This document shows positions 40,708-54,712 of a DNA stretch of 64,000 nt, piece by piece (the stretch's first letter is position 1; each line of letters starts with the position of its first letter). The position numbers and the translations under genes were made by a program. Below the pieces are notes generated by a model. That model searched no databases and had not been told where the DNA came from. It saw nothing but the letters and a program-made list of their open reading frames with translations. Source of the stretch: Strigamia acuminata. Its lineage: Eukaryota > Arthropoda > Chilopoda > Geophilomorpha > Linotaeniidae. The stretch spans positions 9,486,001-9,550,000 of the forward strand of contig OX442323.1 of NCBI GenBank assembly GCA_949358305.1. The letters are read 5' to 3'.

Positions 40708-43494
40708 ATGCGCTGGGCACTACTCGCGTTTGTGCTGCTCTGTGCGGGCCTCTTGACGAGTGCACGGACACGAAGGAGGAAGAAAATCCCGGCATGGCAC
40801 ATCCGGATGGCGCAGCAACAAGGGTAATTTGTTGTTTCATTACTTAAAAGAAAAATTTGGGAAAGTTTGTAAAGTTTTCGAGTTTGAGGAGTCGTGCAGT
40901 GAAGCGTTATGATTTATTTTGATTTAGCGTGGGGCGTCGTCCTTGCTCTATACGTGGGCGAGAAACGGGCAAAAGGTGATAAACAGCACCTGTTGATTTA
41001 TCGTTTTGTTTATTCAGTCCGAACGCGTGTGTTGTGGAAGAAATTCCTCATTTGAATAAAAAGTTATGGACCGATTGTAAATATGGGATGCACAGGAAGA
41101 TTTGCGGCCAAAAAACGTGAGAAAACAAAGTGCAATCAAGAATGTAAATGTTTGTAATTTTGATAAATTGATAAAAATTTCAAATTTGAAAGGATTATTC
41201 GATACGAGTGCTGCCAAGGTTACGCTCGGGTGCGAGGAGAGCGCGGTTGTACCGGAGGTAACTATGACTATCGAGAGGAATGTGCGCTAATGGCGTTTGG
41301 CATTTGGGTCGCTTCCAAATTGAACGAATCGGAACGAATTTGAATTTGAAATTGAATTTGAATTTGAATTTGAATTTGCAGTTAAGCCGCTGCGAAATGT
41401 TTTGGACACTGCTGAGGATTTGGGCGCTAGTATCTTCGTTCAGTATTTGTACGAATCGGGATTAGCGGAGCAAATTCTCAGAGCCGGAGCCATCACGTTG
41501 TTCGCGCCCATCAACACCGCTTTCGAGGTTTCGCTTTCGACATACACCATAGTTATATTGACAATTGGAGATTGACGATTTGCATTTCTTTTGACAGTCG
41601 ATTACGCAAGAACAGAAAAATCTGTTGGCGAAAAGTTTTAATAATCCCAGATCGCCGTTGCTGCTTCATCATTTGGCTTCCGGACGCGTTTATACCAAAG
41701 ATTTGGACGCGGAGACTGCGGTGGATTCCATGTACCCGGACCACCCGTTGAAAATAAATAGATACGCGCATAAAGTGCGTTCAGAAAAAAAATATTCTTT
41801 TTCATTTTTTTAGATTTTTGATTTGATCTTTTGACAGATGGTGACTGTGAACTGCGCGCCAATCGTTCGGAAGGACCAAGAGGCGACGAACGGAGTCGTG
41901 CATGCGATCGACACGTTGTTGGTTCCGCAACAGAAACAGAACGTTTTCGACGCTATTCGGTCGGACGGGCGCTACGAGGAACTCGCGCGACACATGTTGG
42001 AGGCCGGGATCGCGAATCAACTGCAAACTTCGGATTCTTTCACGATATTCGCCCCGTCCGATGAGGAATTCACCAAAATCCCTCGCTCCAGGCTGGAGCA
42101 AATCAGAAAAAACCCGACTGCCATGAAAGGTCCGCGAGGAAGATTTGATTTTTCCATTTTTTTTAATTAAAATTTTTTTTTTTCTTAGAGTTGATTACGA
42201 ATCACATAATTCCACACACGATTTGTTTGCCGGCGATCTTGGACGAGCATAAACTGCTGGCTTTAAGTGGCAATAAAGTGACATTAATGTGCAATGAAAC
42301 TGGAATTTACGTGGAGGGAAGCCGACTTTTAGGGGAGAGTTTGACGGGCTCGAATGGAGTCGTGCACATGGTGGGCAGCATGATCGTGCCGGAAAAAGGT
42401 ATAGAATAGAATATATGAATGAATCGAGTATAAGTGAGTTTAACGCGAGATTTAGTTCGCAGCATATGGGATTTGTTGGGCGAAAACAAGTTGGACATTT
42501 TCGCGCAAATGACGAAAAAGACCGGACTCGACGTGCAGTTGGCAAACTACGGCGACGTGACGATCTTCGCGTTTACCGACGAAGCGTTTAAAGGTGTTTT
42601 AATGACAAATGAATGAATTAATATAATTTATTTAAATTTAAATTTAATTTAATTAGACTTGCCAGTTAAGCAACAAATGTTTTATCAAGAGAACCTTGCA
42701 TCTGCTCGCGACTTGCTCCGATTCCATATCGTTCAGGGGCGGCAAATTAAAAAGAAATTGGTCAACGATCAAAAACTGCTGACGCTCGATGGCCAGAATG
42801 CTCTCCGCTTCAAAGTTTATCGAAAAGTGAGTATCGCAATTGTAAATTATTTAATTTATTTAATTTATTTATTTTTGCTCGCTAGGGATGCGGAGTGGAG
42901 TCTGCGATGATGACGAAAACGGACATCGAAGGCATCAACGGCGTCGTTCACATCGTGGATCGCGTTTTGGTGCCGCCAACGTCCGGCATGGTGGAAATGC
43001 TGCAGGACGACGGCAATTTCAGCATCATGCTGGAAGCGATCGCCAAAGTGCAGCACGTGGACCCGACCATTTTGAACTCGACGTGGGCTAAAAGCGGCTC
43101 CCTCACGCTTTTCGCGCCCAGCAACCAAGCGTTTATCCAACTCGGGGAAGACCGACTCCAAAAAGTGCTCCACAACACGACTTATTTGCGACAAGTATTG
43201 CGAGACAATATTTCATCAATTTCATCAATTTAATTGTGGCTTATTTTCTAGGTGGTCAAGAATCACATCGTGGACAACATGATTTCGAGCGGGTCGTTCC
43301 AATCGAAGCTGCATTACAACATCCAGACGGAACAGAACGTGGTGGAAATAAGCAAACGCGCGCACGGCATTCACATCAATTCCGTGGCGGCGGTCACTCG
43401 CTCCGACATCGTCACGCGAGACGGCATCGTCCACGTTTTGGATCGCGTTCTGCTCCCGGACGAGGACAACCATTTGCACGCATTTAATTATTAA
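40708..43494 (+). CDS. EMI-FAS1 secreted matrix protein (TGFBI/periostin-like), copy B
   Basis: Eleven exons: 40708-40823, 41018-41116, 41193-41257, 41382-41527, 41598-41774, 41838-42129, 42189-42398, 42450-42593, 42657-42826, 42886-43194 and 43252-43494; 656 aa. A signal peptide (MRWALLAFVLLCAGLLTSA) is followed by a basic stretch, an EMI module (GPNACVVEE, RYECCQGYARVRGERGC) and four FAS1 domains with pairs such as ITLFAPINTAF / NGVVHAIDTLL, FTIFAPSDEEF / NGVVHMVGSM, VTIFAFTDEAF / NGVVHIVDRVL and LTLFAPSNQAF / DGIVHVLDRVL. Domain order equals copy A and human TGFBI. It carries a full four-domain set and looks intact. Predicted to be an extracellular adhesion protein; no GPI signal or integrin RGD seen. 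Confidence 0.92.
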
Positions 43495-43778
43495 TTATAT
43501 CTCATGGACGAAGCGTCATTACATTACTCACTGCCTCCTTGTCATACATTCCTTGGATGGAGCTACAATTACAATAGAAGTTAGAGCGCGCTCATTAGTT
43601 TCCACTTGAATTTAAACGAATAAAATTTGGGCAATACAATTAATTCTTTTTATTTACCACTTGCACCAAATTTGTTTCAATTTTACAATTAAATCAAACG
43701 AAAATATTCACAAAATATACAAAAAAATAGTTTAGTTTGTTTTGGGTTTGTTTTCTTTTCTTTTCTTGTGTGATTTCA

Positions 43779-44497
43779 TTAATATAAGCTCGTTTTCTTC
43801 ATAATGCGAAGAAACTCCTCTTGGTTTATTTCTCCATCGCCATCTCGATCAGCTTCGTCGATCATTTCCTGCAGCAAAAATACGCTAATTTAGGTAAATG
43901 TAGGCAAATTAGGTTTAGGTTAGGGTATTTTTACAATCTACTCACCTGTAATTCTTCATCGGTCAGATTTTCACCGAGTTCTTGCGCGACTCTCTTTAGA
44001 TTCTTGAAGGAAATTCTTCCGGTTTCGTCGTCGTCGAACAAACGAAATGCTTTGAGGATTTCTTCGTTCGTGTCTTTATCCGTCATCTTCGCGGCCATCA
44101 GTTTGATGAAATCATCGAAGCTGATTTTTCCTATTTTCAATTTCAACGACAAAAATTTTTTGTTTAAAAAAAAAAAATTAGATATTCGAACACCTGTTGG
44201 ATTTGATTTAATTCTACCTTTTCCTTCTTTGTCCACTTCCTGGACCATTTTTTTTATTTCTTCTTTCTTCGGTTCAAAACCCAGCGCTCTCATGGCAACC
44301 TCACATTAAAATTAAATGAAAAATTATTTAAAAAAAAAATTGATTCCCATTTTTTCTTCTTTTCTCACCTTCAACTCTTTGACGTCGATCGCTCCCGTGC
44401 CGTCTGAATCAAACAAATCAAACGCTTCTCTGATGTCCTGTTTCTGTTCGTCGGACAATTCCAGAGTAATCGTTAATTTCTTCTTTTGACTCATCAT
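43779..44497 (-). CDS. Centrin (EF-hand centriole protein)
   Basis: Four exons on the minus strand: 44369-44497, 44218-44299, 43946-44130 and 43779-43868; 161 aa. Four EF-hands are visible, with loops at [36 protein letters not shown] and [12 protein letters not shown]. The linkers ([34 protein letters not shown]) are typical of centrin rather than calmodulin. It ends KKTSLY, the centrin C-terminus that carries the phospho-site and the Sfi1-binding context. Centrin acts in centrioles and basal bodies, and also in nucleotide-excision repair and mRNA export complexes. It is head to head with TTC29, an axonemal gene. Confidence 0.95.
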
Positions 44498-44822
44498 TCC
44501 TTCCCCGTCTGGATTTAAACAAACCCAAAGCAAATCTCAAATCAGCTTGGAAACTTAGAGAAATCGCCACCAGTCGTTCGCAAATTTGTTTAATTTACGG
44601 CTTTACTGCATTATGTGACGTTCGAACGATATGATAATGCTGGTAAATAAATATTTACGAATTCGAACCGATTTGATACGCTGCTGGATCGAATCCTCCG
44701 AATGTCACCCGTAGTGCGCGCAACTCGCACCAGATGACTCGTGGCGCCACCATCGCCATCGACCGCGGAAAACAAACGGAACGAAACGGATCGGATCGGA
44801 AGCACGAGAAATTTCGCGGAAA
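44498..44822. promoter_or_regulatory. Divergent promoter centrin / TTC29
   Basis: 325 bp between the divergent start codons, including GC-rich sequence (about 44700-44800). A 5' non-coding exon of centrin may end near 44658. I found no good X-box here. Coregulation of the two cilium-related genes is an inference from geometry. Confidence 0.4.
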
Positions 44823-46743
44823 ATGGCTAAATTTAGTAAAAGTGAAGCAGTGTTACATTTGCCGCCGCTAACAGCCAGTTCTGTGTCGTCGGAAAGCGGT
44901 CGGGACATTGAATGGAACGAGAGCGACATTGCTATTCTGTCGGACGATTACGAATTGGTGAGAAATTGTTGAAAAATTGTTGTTCGTCCAACCATGTTTA
45001 TAGCATCTAATTTTTTTTTCTCTAATTGTATTGCAGATTAAAATCAAACGACAAGCTGCGCCCCGTGTCCCCGTAGTGCGAAAAAAGGCGAGGGTGGACT
45101 CGTGGAGGACGACCGAGCCGTTGAAATTGCCCAACTTGAATAAAAGAGAACTCGACAAGTCTCAATAGACGACGAAATAAAGGCGAAATAAATAACACCT
45201 ACGTTTTGATTCGTTTAATTTCAGGCGAACGTACGCCCCTAAGCACAATTTCTGTTTAGAACTCATTAAAGATGGATATCCCAATTCATTCATTGAATTT
45301 TTTAATATTTACAACGAAATGAAGGCGTTGGAGCTGAAGACGAGAGAATCGGGGGATGAAAAAATACCGAGAGAAATGAATTTTATGGAAAAACTATCGA
45401 ATCTATCGAAATATCTAAGCAAAGCCGAAGACGCGGAGAGAAAACGTGATTTGTGATTAGTGTGATTTGATTGAGCGTATAAATTTAATTTGTCTCACTT
45501 GTCAGGTCTTTGGATCGAGGTATATCAGTCGAGAAAATTTCTAGCCACCTATTTTGAAGAGAAAAATGAAATGTGGCTGACCTACCATTTTTACACGGAC
45601 TGTTTGAAAGTTGCGAAGAAGATCACGAACGACGGAGGGAGACGATTGGCCGAAGCCAATGGATTCATGGGCCTTTATTACGAAAACATGGGTGAGATGA
45701 GAAAACAAAAGTTGCTTTAATTGAAACGAACTCGTTTCGACTTTATTTGGACGCAGGATTGATCGACAGAGCGGCCGAACATTTTCGAATCATGCACAAA
45801 ATAAGCGACAAACAAACGTGGCAAAATGTGCACTACAAACCGATGCACGCCGAAGCGTCTTTCAACATCGCCAAAATGTATCTAGCAATGGCGGACGAGA
45901 GGGAAGAACTCGGCGACATGGCCGAAGCGTTCAAACTGTATTTGAAAGCCCTCACTATGACCAAAACGGGTTGAATAATTGTTTTGATTTGTTCCGATTC
46001 GTTTTGTTTTTTTCTTTATTTTGATTGATTTCAGCAAATGACCGTGGAATGATGGTGCATGTGTATTTGAAACTTGGCCGCATGTACATGAACAGGAACG
46101 AAGTCCCCGAAGCCCTATCTGTATATAATATACACATGTAAACACACCGGGAGATAAATTGATTAACTTTGATCGTATCTGTACTTGTAGTGTTATCGTC
46201 ACGTGGAAAAAATGTGCAAAGAAATCGGCGAATTCAAGGGATTGTGCAAAACGTATCAAGCGATGGCCGAAGTTTGCACCAAGTAATGCTAATGCTAATG
46301 CTAATACGTTTTTAATTTAATTTAATTTAAAATTCAGTTCGGGCCGAGACGAAGAAGCGCGCGACTACTTGAAAAAATTCGCCTACACGGCCGAGCGCCA
46401 CAACATGAGCGAAGAACTCATCAAAGCGTCGTATCTGCTCGGCAAAGTTTATTCGTCCAAACACGTAAGAAATGGAATGGAATGGAATTTGGAACCGATA
46501 TTGATTGAATTTTCGCAGCAAAACTACTCGCTGGCCTGGCAGAGTTTCAGCAAGTCGTTCACCGTGGCGCAGAGGTTGGAGAACGTGCACCTGGGCGATA
46601 ACGTTCGCGTGCACTGCGGCATCGCGCTGGCCAACAGCGTTCTCGGCAAATACTCCTCCATTCTCACTCTGAACGAACCAGATGATTGCGTGCAAATACT
46701 TCTCGGTTGGATATTAAATTCCGATCCCAAATTCATGATGTAA
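44823..46743 (+). CDS. TTC29: TTC29-like axonemal TPR protein
   Basis: Nine exons: 44823-44957, 45037-45158, 45225-45445, 45506-45691, 45757-45969, 46035-46120, 46191-46282, 46338-46464 and 46519-46743; 468 aa (human about 475). After a divergent N-terminus the protein reads HNFCLELIKDGYPNSFIEFF and YLSKAEDAERKR, matching TTC29. TPR repeats follow (EANGFMGLYYENMGLIDRAAEHF, FNIAKMYLAMADEREELGDMAEAFKLY in separate stretches, and VYLKLGRMYMNRNEVPEALS). TTC29 is needed for sperm flagellar beating and intraflagellar trafficking in mammals. Its presence suggests flagellated sperm or motile cilia in this animal. Confidence 0.9.
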
Positions 46744-46910
46744 AATGTAACGATGGAAAATGAAGGAATTGTTTAAAGATTTATTGCGTTTAATAAGACA
46801 AGAAAAGCCGATACAAATTGAAAGGTAAACAAAACGTACAATTAACCGAGAGTAAATGTGAAATCAAAATCAACCGTGTACGACAAACAAAAGGACATGT
46901 AAATGATTAA

Positions 46911-48690
46911 TCACTTATGCATGGATCGCATAATGGCGATCACTTTGCCGGCATCGCCCTCGTGTTTCTCCAGCAGGGCGACGAACGATTCGACAAAAGC
47001 GCGCGACGGCCCGTTGGATTCGCCGAGCTCGCCCAGTAGATCGATCACTCTGGCCACTTGGCCGTGGCACAGCGAAACCATGGCCGCCAGCCAGCCGTTG
47101 GTGTTGTCGAAACCCATCGACATCATTTGCTCAACGGACGCCGCGATGAATGGGTCCGGGTGCAGCGGTTCGTCGTTTCGCACGTGGAATTCAGCCAGAA
47201 GTTCGGGCAAGTTTCGCATCGACTCTTCGATTTCCTTCTCCAAGCAAGTCCACCCGTCCTCACTAGGAATTTCCTGCGAGCAAAACAATGGATTAACTTA
47301 ATTTCTTTGTTTTGTTTTGTTTATTTACTCTAGCGGCTCCTTCTTGGGCTTCTTTTTCTTTTTCACTTTGTGATTCGGACGAGGATGTTGCGCTGGAATC
47401 TTCGGTCACTCCCGTCTCGCCATCCGCAGTCGGTTTGCAGTCTGGCGAAGTCGTTTCTTTCGACTCTTCGGCAGATGTCGACTTTTTATTTCGCGCAACC
47501 ACCGTTCGTCTTCCGCCGTTCTCGATGTCCACGAGCACATCGATCCCGAACGGATCCAAAACAGCGGCCACAGTTTCTCCGATGTTTCGCAAATATTCGT
47601 CGTGAGCGGTCGGGCCCTGTTCGTTCGGCGGGGCATTTGCGTCAGAATTATTTTCCTCTTGCGAGCTCTGCTGCTGTTGTTGTTGTTGCTGCTGCTGCTG
47701 TTGTTGAGCTAAAAATTGATTTGGTTTAGTTGTAATCGCGTCTGTTTGCTGAAAATGGCGACTAATTACGAGGCATTTGCGCTCCGAGTGCGGACCACAT
47801 ACGATTTATGAGATTGTAGGGGTGAAACGGCTCGCCGAAACGCGCTCGCCGTCCGTCGCAGGGTCTCTTGTGAGCCCCTTCGCCACCGCACCCGTTTTCG
47901 GGTCTGTGCCACTTTGGCTGACGGGCGTGCGGATGCGGACCTCGGTTGCGGAACCAGTGGTGCGGGAAACGCGCGCCCTGCGAAATATGACAAAATGCGT
48001 GAATATCTCTTTATTAGGAATTTAGTGGATCAGGATTCAGGAGAGGGAACAAGGAATCGTTCTCACGGGCGTGACCATGCGCATCATGCTGTGCTCGTTG
48101 TGGTTGCCGTCGTTCTCGCAGCCGCTGCACAAATCGAAGTTGGGACATTCCATGCACTTGTAGCGATAGCCGTAGATTTCCTTGTTGCAACAATCGCAGA
48201 TGACACCAGGGTGACGGCACTTGCCCGGCGATCTGGCTTTTATCTCTGGCAAGAGGGAATGATTGATCGATATGAGTGATCGATATCAGTAATTGATATC
48301 AGTGATTGATAGGCGACTGGAGGAAAATATTTACTTACTGCGCACATGGATTTTGAAGACGTCGTCACTCTTGGCTTTTAAAGCGAAACCTAACTCGTCA
48401 TCGCTCGAAATCGAAACTTGATCGCCTTCTTCGTCTAATTGCGCCAAAGGAAATGTCAATTAGCATTAGTTGACGTGTCCCAACACGTTTCGGATGGAAT
48501 TACCTTTCCAGAAAAGTGCCAATTCATCCTTGACGAAGGTTTCTTTGGTCGAAGCGCCGTTGTAGATGCTCATCAATTTCTCGCGCAGCAGATTGAAGTT
48601 TTTCGCTTCGTCTTTAGGCATGGAAAAACGACGAATTTCGCTCGTCGCATCCGCTCGCACGAAGAACGATTTGATGGAAACTTCGGACAT
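46911..48690 (-). CDS. SQSTM1: Sequestosome-1 / p62 autophagy receptor
   Basis: Six exons on the minus strand: 48504-48690, 48339-48434, 48067-48245, 47770-47977, 47329-47708 and 46911-47273; 470 aa. An N-terminal PB1 domain (KSFFVRADATSEIRRF, with the acidic DEEGDQVSISSDDEL) is followed by a ZZ zinc finger (HPGVICDCCNKEIYGYRYKC, ECPNFDLCSGCE). A poly-Gln run encoded by mixed CAG/CAA comes next, then Ser/Glu-rich disorder, an LC3-interacting motif EDGWTCL, and a C-terminal UBA domain (FIAASVEQMMSMGFDNTNGW). p62 polymerises via PB1, binds ubiquitin via UBA and tethers cargo to LC3/Atg8 on autophagosomes. It is head to head with DDX49. The poly-Gln block lies in exon 5 and is likely length-variable. 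Confidence 0.94.
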
Positions 48691-49073
48691 GTTTTCTGGA
48701 AATTAAAACAAAATTAAACTGCCGATTGATTGAATAAATCGGACGATGTTTTGACTTACACTTCCTTTGTTTATCTCGTCTCGTTCGCTCGTCGGTCGCT
48801 CGAGTTGTGAGTGCGATCGCTCCTGTTGCTTTTATATGGGAAGGATCGAACCTCTCGATCGAACCAGAATGTTCCAGGTTTGACTCACGACGAGCAATGA
48901 GACGGGGGAATTGAAGTTTCAATTCTGCTCGGTAATTTATCAGGTGATTTTCCCTTGTAAAAACTAAACCGGATGTCATATGATAGCGACGTAATGCCTA
49001 TAAATAAACAAATGATTAATTGTGTGGCGCCCTCTCTCGCTGCAAGTCAAAAGTTTGGCAATAACAAACAAAA
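48691..49073. promoter_or_regulatory. Divergent promoter SQSTM1 / DDX49
   Basis: 383 bp. A GAACCAGAATGTTCC stretch near 48863-48877 could be a heat-shock-type element, and TTTTATATGG near 48829 could be a weak TATA for SQSTM1. Both are suggestions from pattern only. Confidence 0.35.
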
Positions 49074-50758
<1,685 letters not shown>

Positions 50759-50882
50759 TCCATTTTGTCTCGAATAAAGTTTGTTGTTTTTGAAACGAGA
50801 TGTCGCTGGTGTGGTTGATTACGTCGTCGCCGTATTGATGCGCTGCAGATGTAAGAAGCAATAAGGAATAACAACAATCAAA

Positions 50883-53800
50883 ATGGCGGAAGAACACGGA
50901 AATGTTTACGGAACGTGGAAGGTAAAAGTCGCGTAAAATACTCGCGCTTTGTTCTCCATCAACAATTGAGTGTGCGAGAATCGAGTCGAGAGTTTGCGGC
51001 CGATTATGGAAACGAGACGGCGAGCGATTATGCAAATTAATGCGTGAATGTTGTAATTACAGATCATAGAATGTGTGTCGCAAGCGGGGGTCGTAGAAAC
51101 CACTGGCATTGAAGGGTAAGAAACAAATCGCACACAAGCTCGTGTGAATGGCTCGCGTTAATTAATGCCCAATTATTCAGGACGGAGTTTTGCCTGGACA
51201 AGGGCGGCGATGTTACGTGGAAACTGAGCGAGGACACCGAATTGATGACATTTTTCCAATGCGAAACATTTGAAGTATGCAAATTTCGTGCCAAAACAAT
51301 TTCCAGTTTTAAAACGTTCATTTCAGATATTCGACGGCAAACCGCCAATTTTAAAGTTTTTTGGAAGTTATACGGGACACACGATAGAATTCCGAGTAAA
51401 AATACGTTTTTTTTGTTTGTTTTGTTACATTTTTGTTGCTAATTTGTTAAAATTGGAATTTAGGTCGAAGTGTCGGACGATTTAATGCTGTTGACGTACG
51501 AACAGTGGTGCATGTTACAGTGTCAGCGTGTAAGTTTGATTTGTTTGTTATTTTTTGCAGATTAAAAATGAGTTTATTTTAGATCGCAATCAATGAACCC
51601 ACCAATGATTTCCCCTTCACCTTTTTTGGTGCTCTCGAAGAAGGATATTTTTCCGATCTATCTATTGTATCAGAGAGTGGAAAAGAGGTATTTGTTGAGA
51701 AAATATATAAATATATATATAAATATATTAATTTATTAATTTCTGCAGTTTAAAGTTCACAAAACTATTTTAATGCTGAATGGAGTTGGAATGGATTGGA
51801 ATCAGCGTCCGCTGCCGTTGTCCGGTCTACCGGACGACGTGCTTTGCACTATATTGTATTACATTTATTCCGAGTGCCTCCCAGACGACTTGACGGAAGA
51901 AACGGCTCGAAACACGCAGCGTGCTTTGACGAAGGTGCCCGGTTTTTCGCGACTGAGCGAACTGTGCGAAGTGTTTCTGAAGAACACGGCGCTCAAACAG
52001 CGTAAGATTGACCGATTCGTCGAGATTTTAAAACGATTTGATTGATTGGTTGATTTTGTTTGCGCTATTAAGAGATCGACTCTCTGGTTTTGGACATGCA
52101 CGCATGCGCGAGTCGAATCATCGATTACTTTAACGGCAAGGGCATAAACGAGCCGAACGGTAGTCCGCCAGGAGGTATTGACAATCTACGAAATAATCCG
52201 GCCAAATTGTGTTTGATCGTAAAACAAGCGATTAGGGAGAGCGCCGTAGCCGGTGCGAAGCTTCTGCTGGTTTGCGATCTCTACTCGAAGCGCAAACACG
52301 AGTTGTCGCGCCAAGAACGACACGACATCATTAAAAATGCCAAATCTAGGTACAAATTTCTTTTCTTTTCCTTTCCATTCGTTATCATTTGTTGACATTT
52401 TTGCCACTTTAGTTTACCGGAGTTTATGGATCAACTGCGTAAGTTCCTCGAGGTGATTCGTCAGACGGTCGGCGATCTGTGCCCGAGTCAGAGGCAGGAA
52501 ATCGCCACTTATTTGGTGCCCGAGGTGAGTTTTAAAGGTTTAAATTGGAAATAATGTTTAATGTTGAATGTTTTTGCCAAAGATCGAATCGACGCTGGAC
52601 TTGGTGTCGGAGTTGGCGGTGGACACGAAGTCGGCTCTGGAGCACATGATCAACGTGAGCGGATCCGGGGACAAGAGCGGCTGTCCGGAACGAAACAAGA
52701 GGATCGTGGGAGAAGTTCTGAGCCGCTCACTGAAAAATGTGAGCGAAACACGAGAAATATGTTGGAAAAAAGTAGCGAGACAAAGTGGTAATAGAGTTGG
52801 TAAATAGTTGGCAATTAGTCGGACTTTGGTCGCGAAATGAGCTCGTCGGCAACAACGAAACGAATGAAATTTTTCTTTTCTTTTCTTTTTCTCTCTCTTT
52901 GCTCGACCGCAGGCGCTTCACATGAGGGAACTGATGAAACTCAAGAGTTTTCACGAGAAGATCACGATCAGTTTCACTAATTTGCTGCAGAAGAGGTGCG
53001 AATATTTGATTAATTTGATTTGAATTGATTTATTTAAAATTTCTTTTAATTTTAGGGAAAATTTTAACGACATGACATCGGCCAACAAGGTTCGCTCAAT
53101 AGCCAACAATTTAGCGTGTTTGGACGAGATTCCGGTCTTCCTTCTGCGATTAGAAGAAATCATGTCGGCGCTGAAGCACAAGTTGACTTGGAAAGAATGG
53201 AAATACTATTTCAAACTCGGCACGTCCAAAGTGGCGTGGATGCTGCAGAAACTGGTGAGCCATCGCTCCATGTTGTTCAAAGTGGTGCTGCAAGCGTGCG
53301 ACTTGGTGCAGCGGGACCAATTCACGCAGAGCATGGTCGCTTTGGGGCTCCTGGAGGCGACCCAGCCCCCGGACACGTCGGCGTCCAGTCGACCGGTCAC
53401 CCAGGCCAACACAAAACCCACGACCAACCAAGTAATCGATTAAAAATGTCATGAAAAAACCATTTGAAATTTGAAATGACACTTTGATTTGTAGCTCAAT
53501 TTGGTGGATTCGCTGACCAGTCCACCCCTGTCGAGGAACAGCGGTCTCGCCCGACACGCGGGTCAACTGCTTCGACTGGGTCAAGCGACGGACATGGTTT
53601 TTGAGATCGTGTCCGTACAGGACGAAACGGACACCGTAATCGACCACACGGGCGGCGAACCGGTCAATCGGTCGACCCGCCAACGGGACGTGCAAGTGCA
53701 CGAGATCCAGGCGCATCGCGTGATCGTGGCGGCGCGTTGCGATTGGTTTCGACGCGCGTTGCTGAGTGGCATGAAGGAATCCATTGACAAGTTGGTTTTT

Positions 53801-54712
53801 ACCTTTTTTTTCTTTTCTTTTCTCAATTGATGATGAATTGTTTAAATTTGAAGGAAAATCATCGTTCACGACACAAATCCCACGTTATTTCGGCTCTTCC
53901 TCGAGTACCTGTACGAAGGACAGGTGGAAACGTCCAAATTGAACACTGAGCAGTTGGCCGACATGATGTTGCTGTGCGACCAGTACGAAGTGGACACGTT
54001 GAAGCAGATCTGCGAGCAGGCGCTTCTGTCGCACATCAACGAAGGCTCGGCGCTCTTTCTGCTCGGAATCGCCGACCAGTTGAACGTCAAGTCACTTAGA
54101 GTAATTTAAATTAAATTAAAATTAAGTTAAATTAAATTAAATTAAATTAAATCTCTTCATTTATTTATTTCAGGGAGCTGCGCTCTATTTTGTGGCCATG
54201 AATCCGGAAATAACCGACAGCGAAGTGTTTTTTGAACTCCCGGAAGAAGTTCAGTCGGAAGTGGAAGTGGAATTAGCCAAAATGGAGCCGTGGTGCGTTT
54301 GAAAAATTAAAAAATTGTTTTAATTTAATTTAATTTTATTTAATTTTCAGGAAAGTGCTACAGAAGTCGGGTACGTTCGTGCCGGCCGTGAGTCCCAGTT
54401 CAGTTTCATCTAGTCTGGAGGAAGTGGAGGAAATGACCGCAAACTTGCGTCTGACGAGGCGCGAGGTAAGTGCGATGGGATTTGTTGAAAGAATGTGTTC
54501 CCAGATGGCGTTGTTTGTTTATGCAGCCAATGTCCGATTCGAGTTCTCTGGAAGAACTCCCGTTGACTCACGATTCGACGCGACTCGAGGCTTGCATAGC
54601 GCAACTCAGGGACATCGTGGGTGCGGAGGTCAAGCACGAAGAGTTAGTTCGTATCTCCTTGGCCGCCGACTGCGACGCGAACCGAGCGGTCAATTATTTT
54701 TACGAATTGTGA
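50883..54712 (+). CDS. Double-BTB protein with N-terminal beta-rich domain, function unknown
   Basis: Seventeen exons from 50883-50921 to 54527-54712, all in phase; 881 aa. Residues 1-105 (GTWKIIECVSQAGVVETTG... GHTIEFRVEVSDDLMLLTYE) look like a lipocalin-like beta barrel. A first BTB domain covers about 130-230 (GYFSDLSIVSESGKEFKVHK, then VLCTILYYIYSECLP). A long helical middle region spans about 250-560. A second BTB domain covers about 620-740 (VHEIQAHRVIVAARCDWFRR, LFLEYLYEGQVET, ADMMLLCDQYEVDTLKQICE). The last 50 residues end in a UBA/CUE-like helix set (LRDIVGAEVKHEELVRISLA, AVNYFYEL). BTB domains often bind cullin-3, so an E3-adaptor role is plausible but unproven. I do not recognise the family name. 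The start ATG sits in CAAAATGGCGG, 125 bp after the DDX49 stop. Confidence 0.8.

Noticed and set aside
44498-44822. RFX X-box in the centrin/TTC29 divergent promoter
   Set aside because: The best candidate, starting GTCACC near 44703, lacks a properly spaced second half-site.
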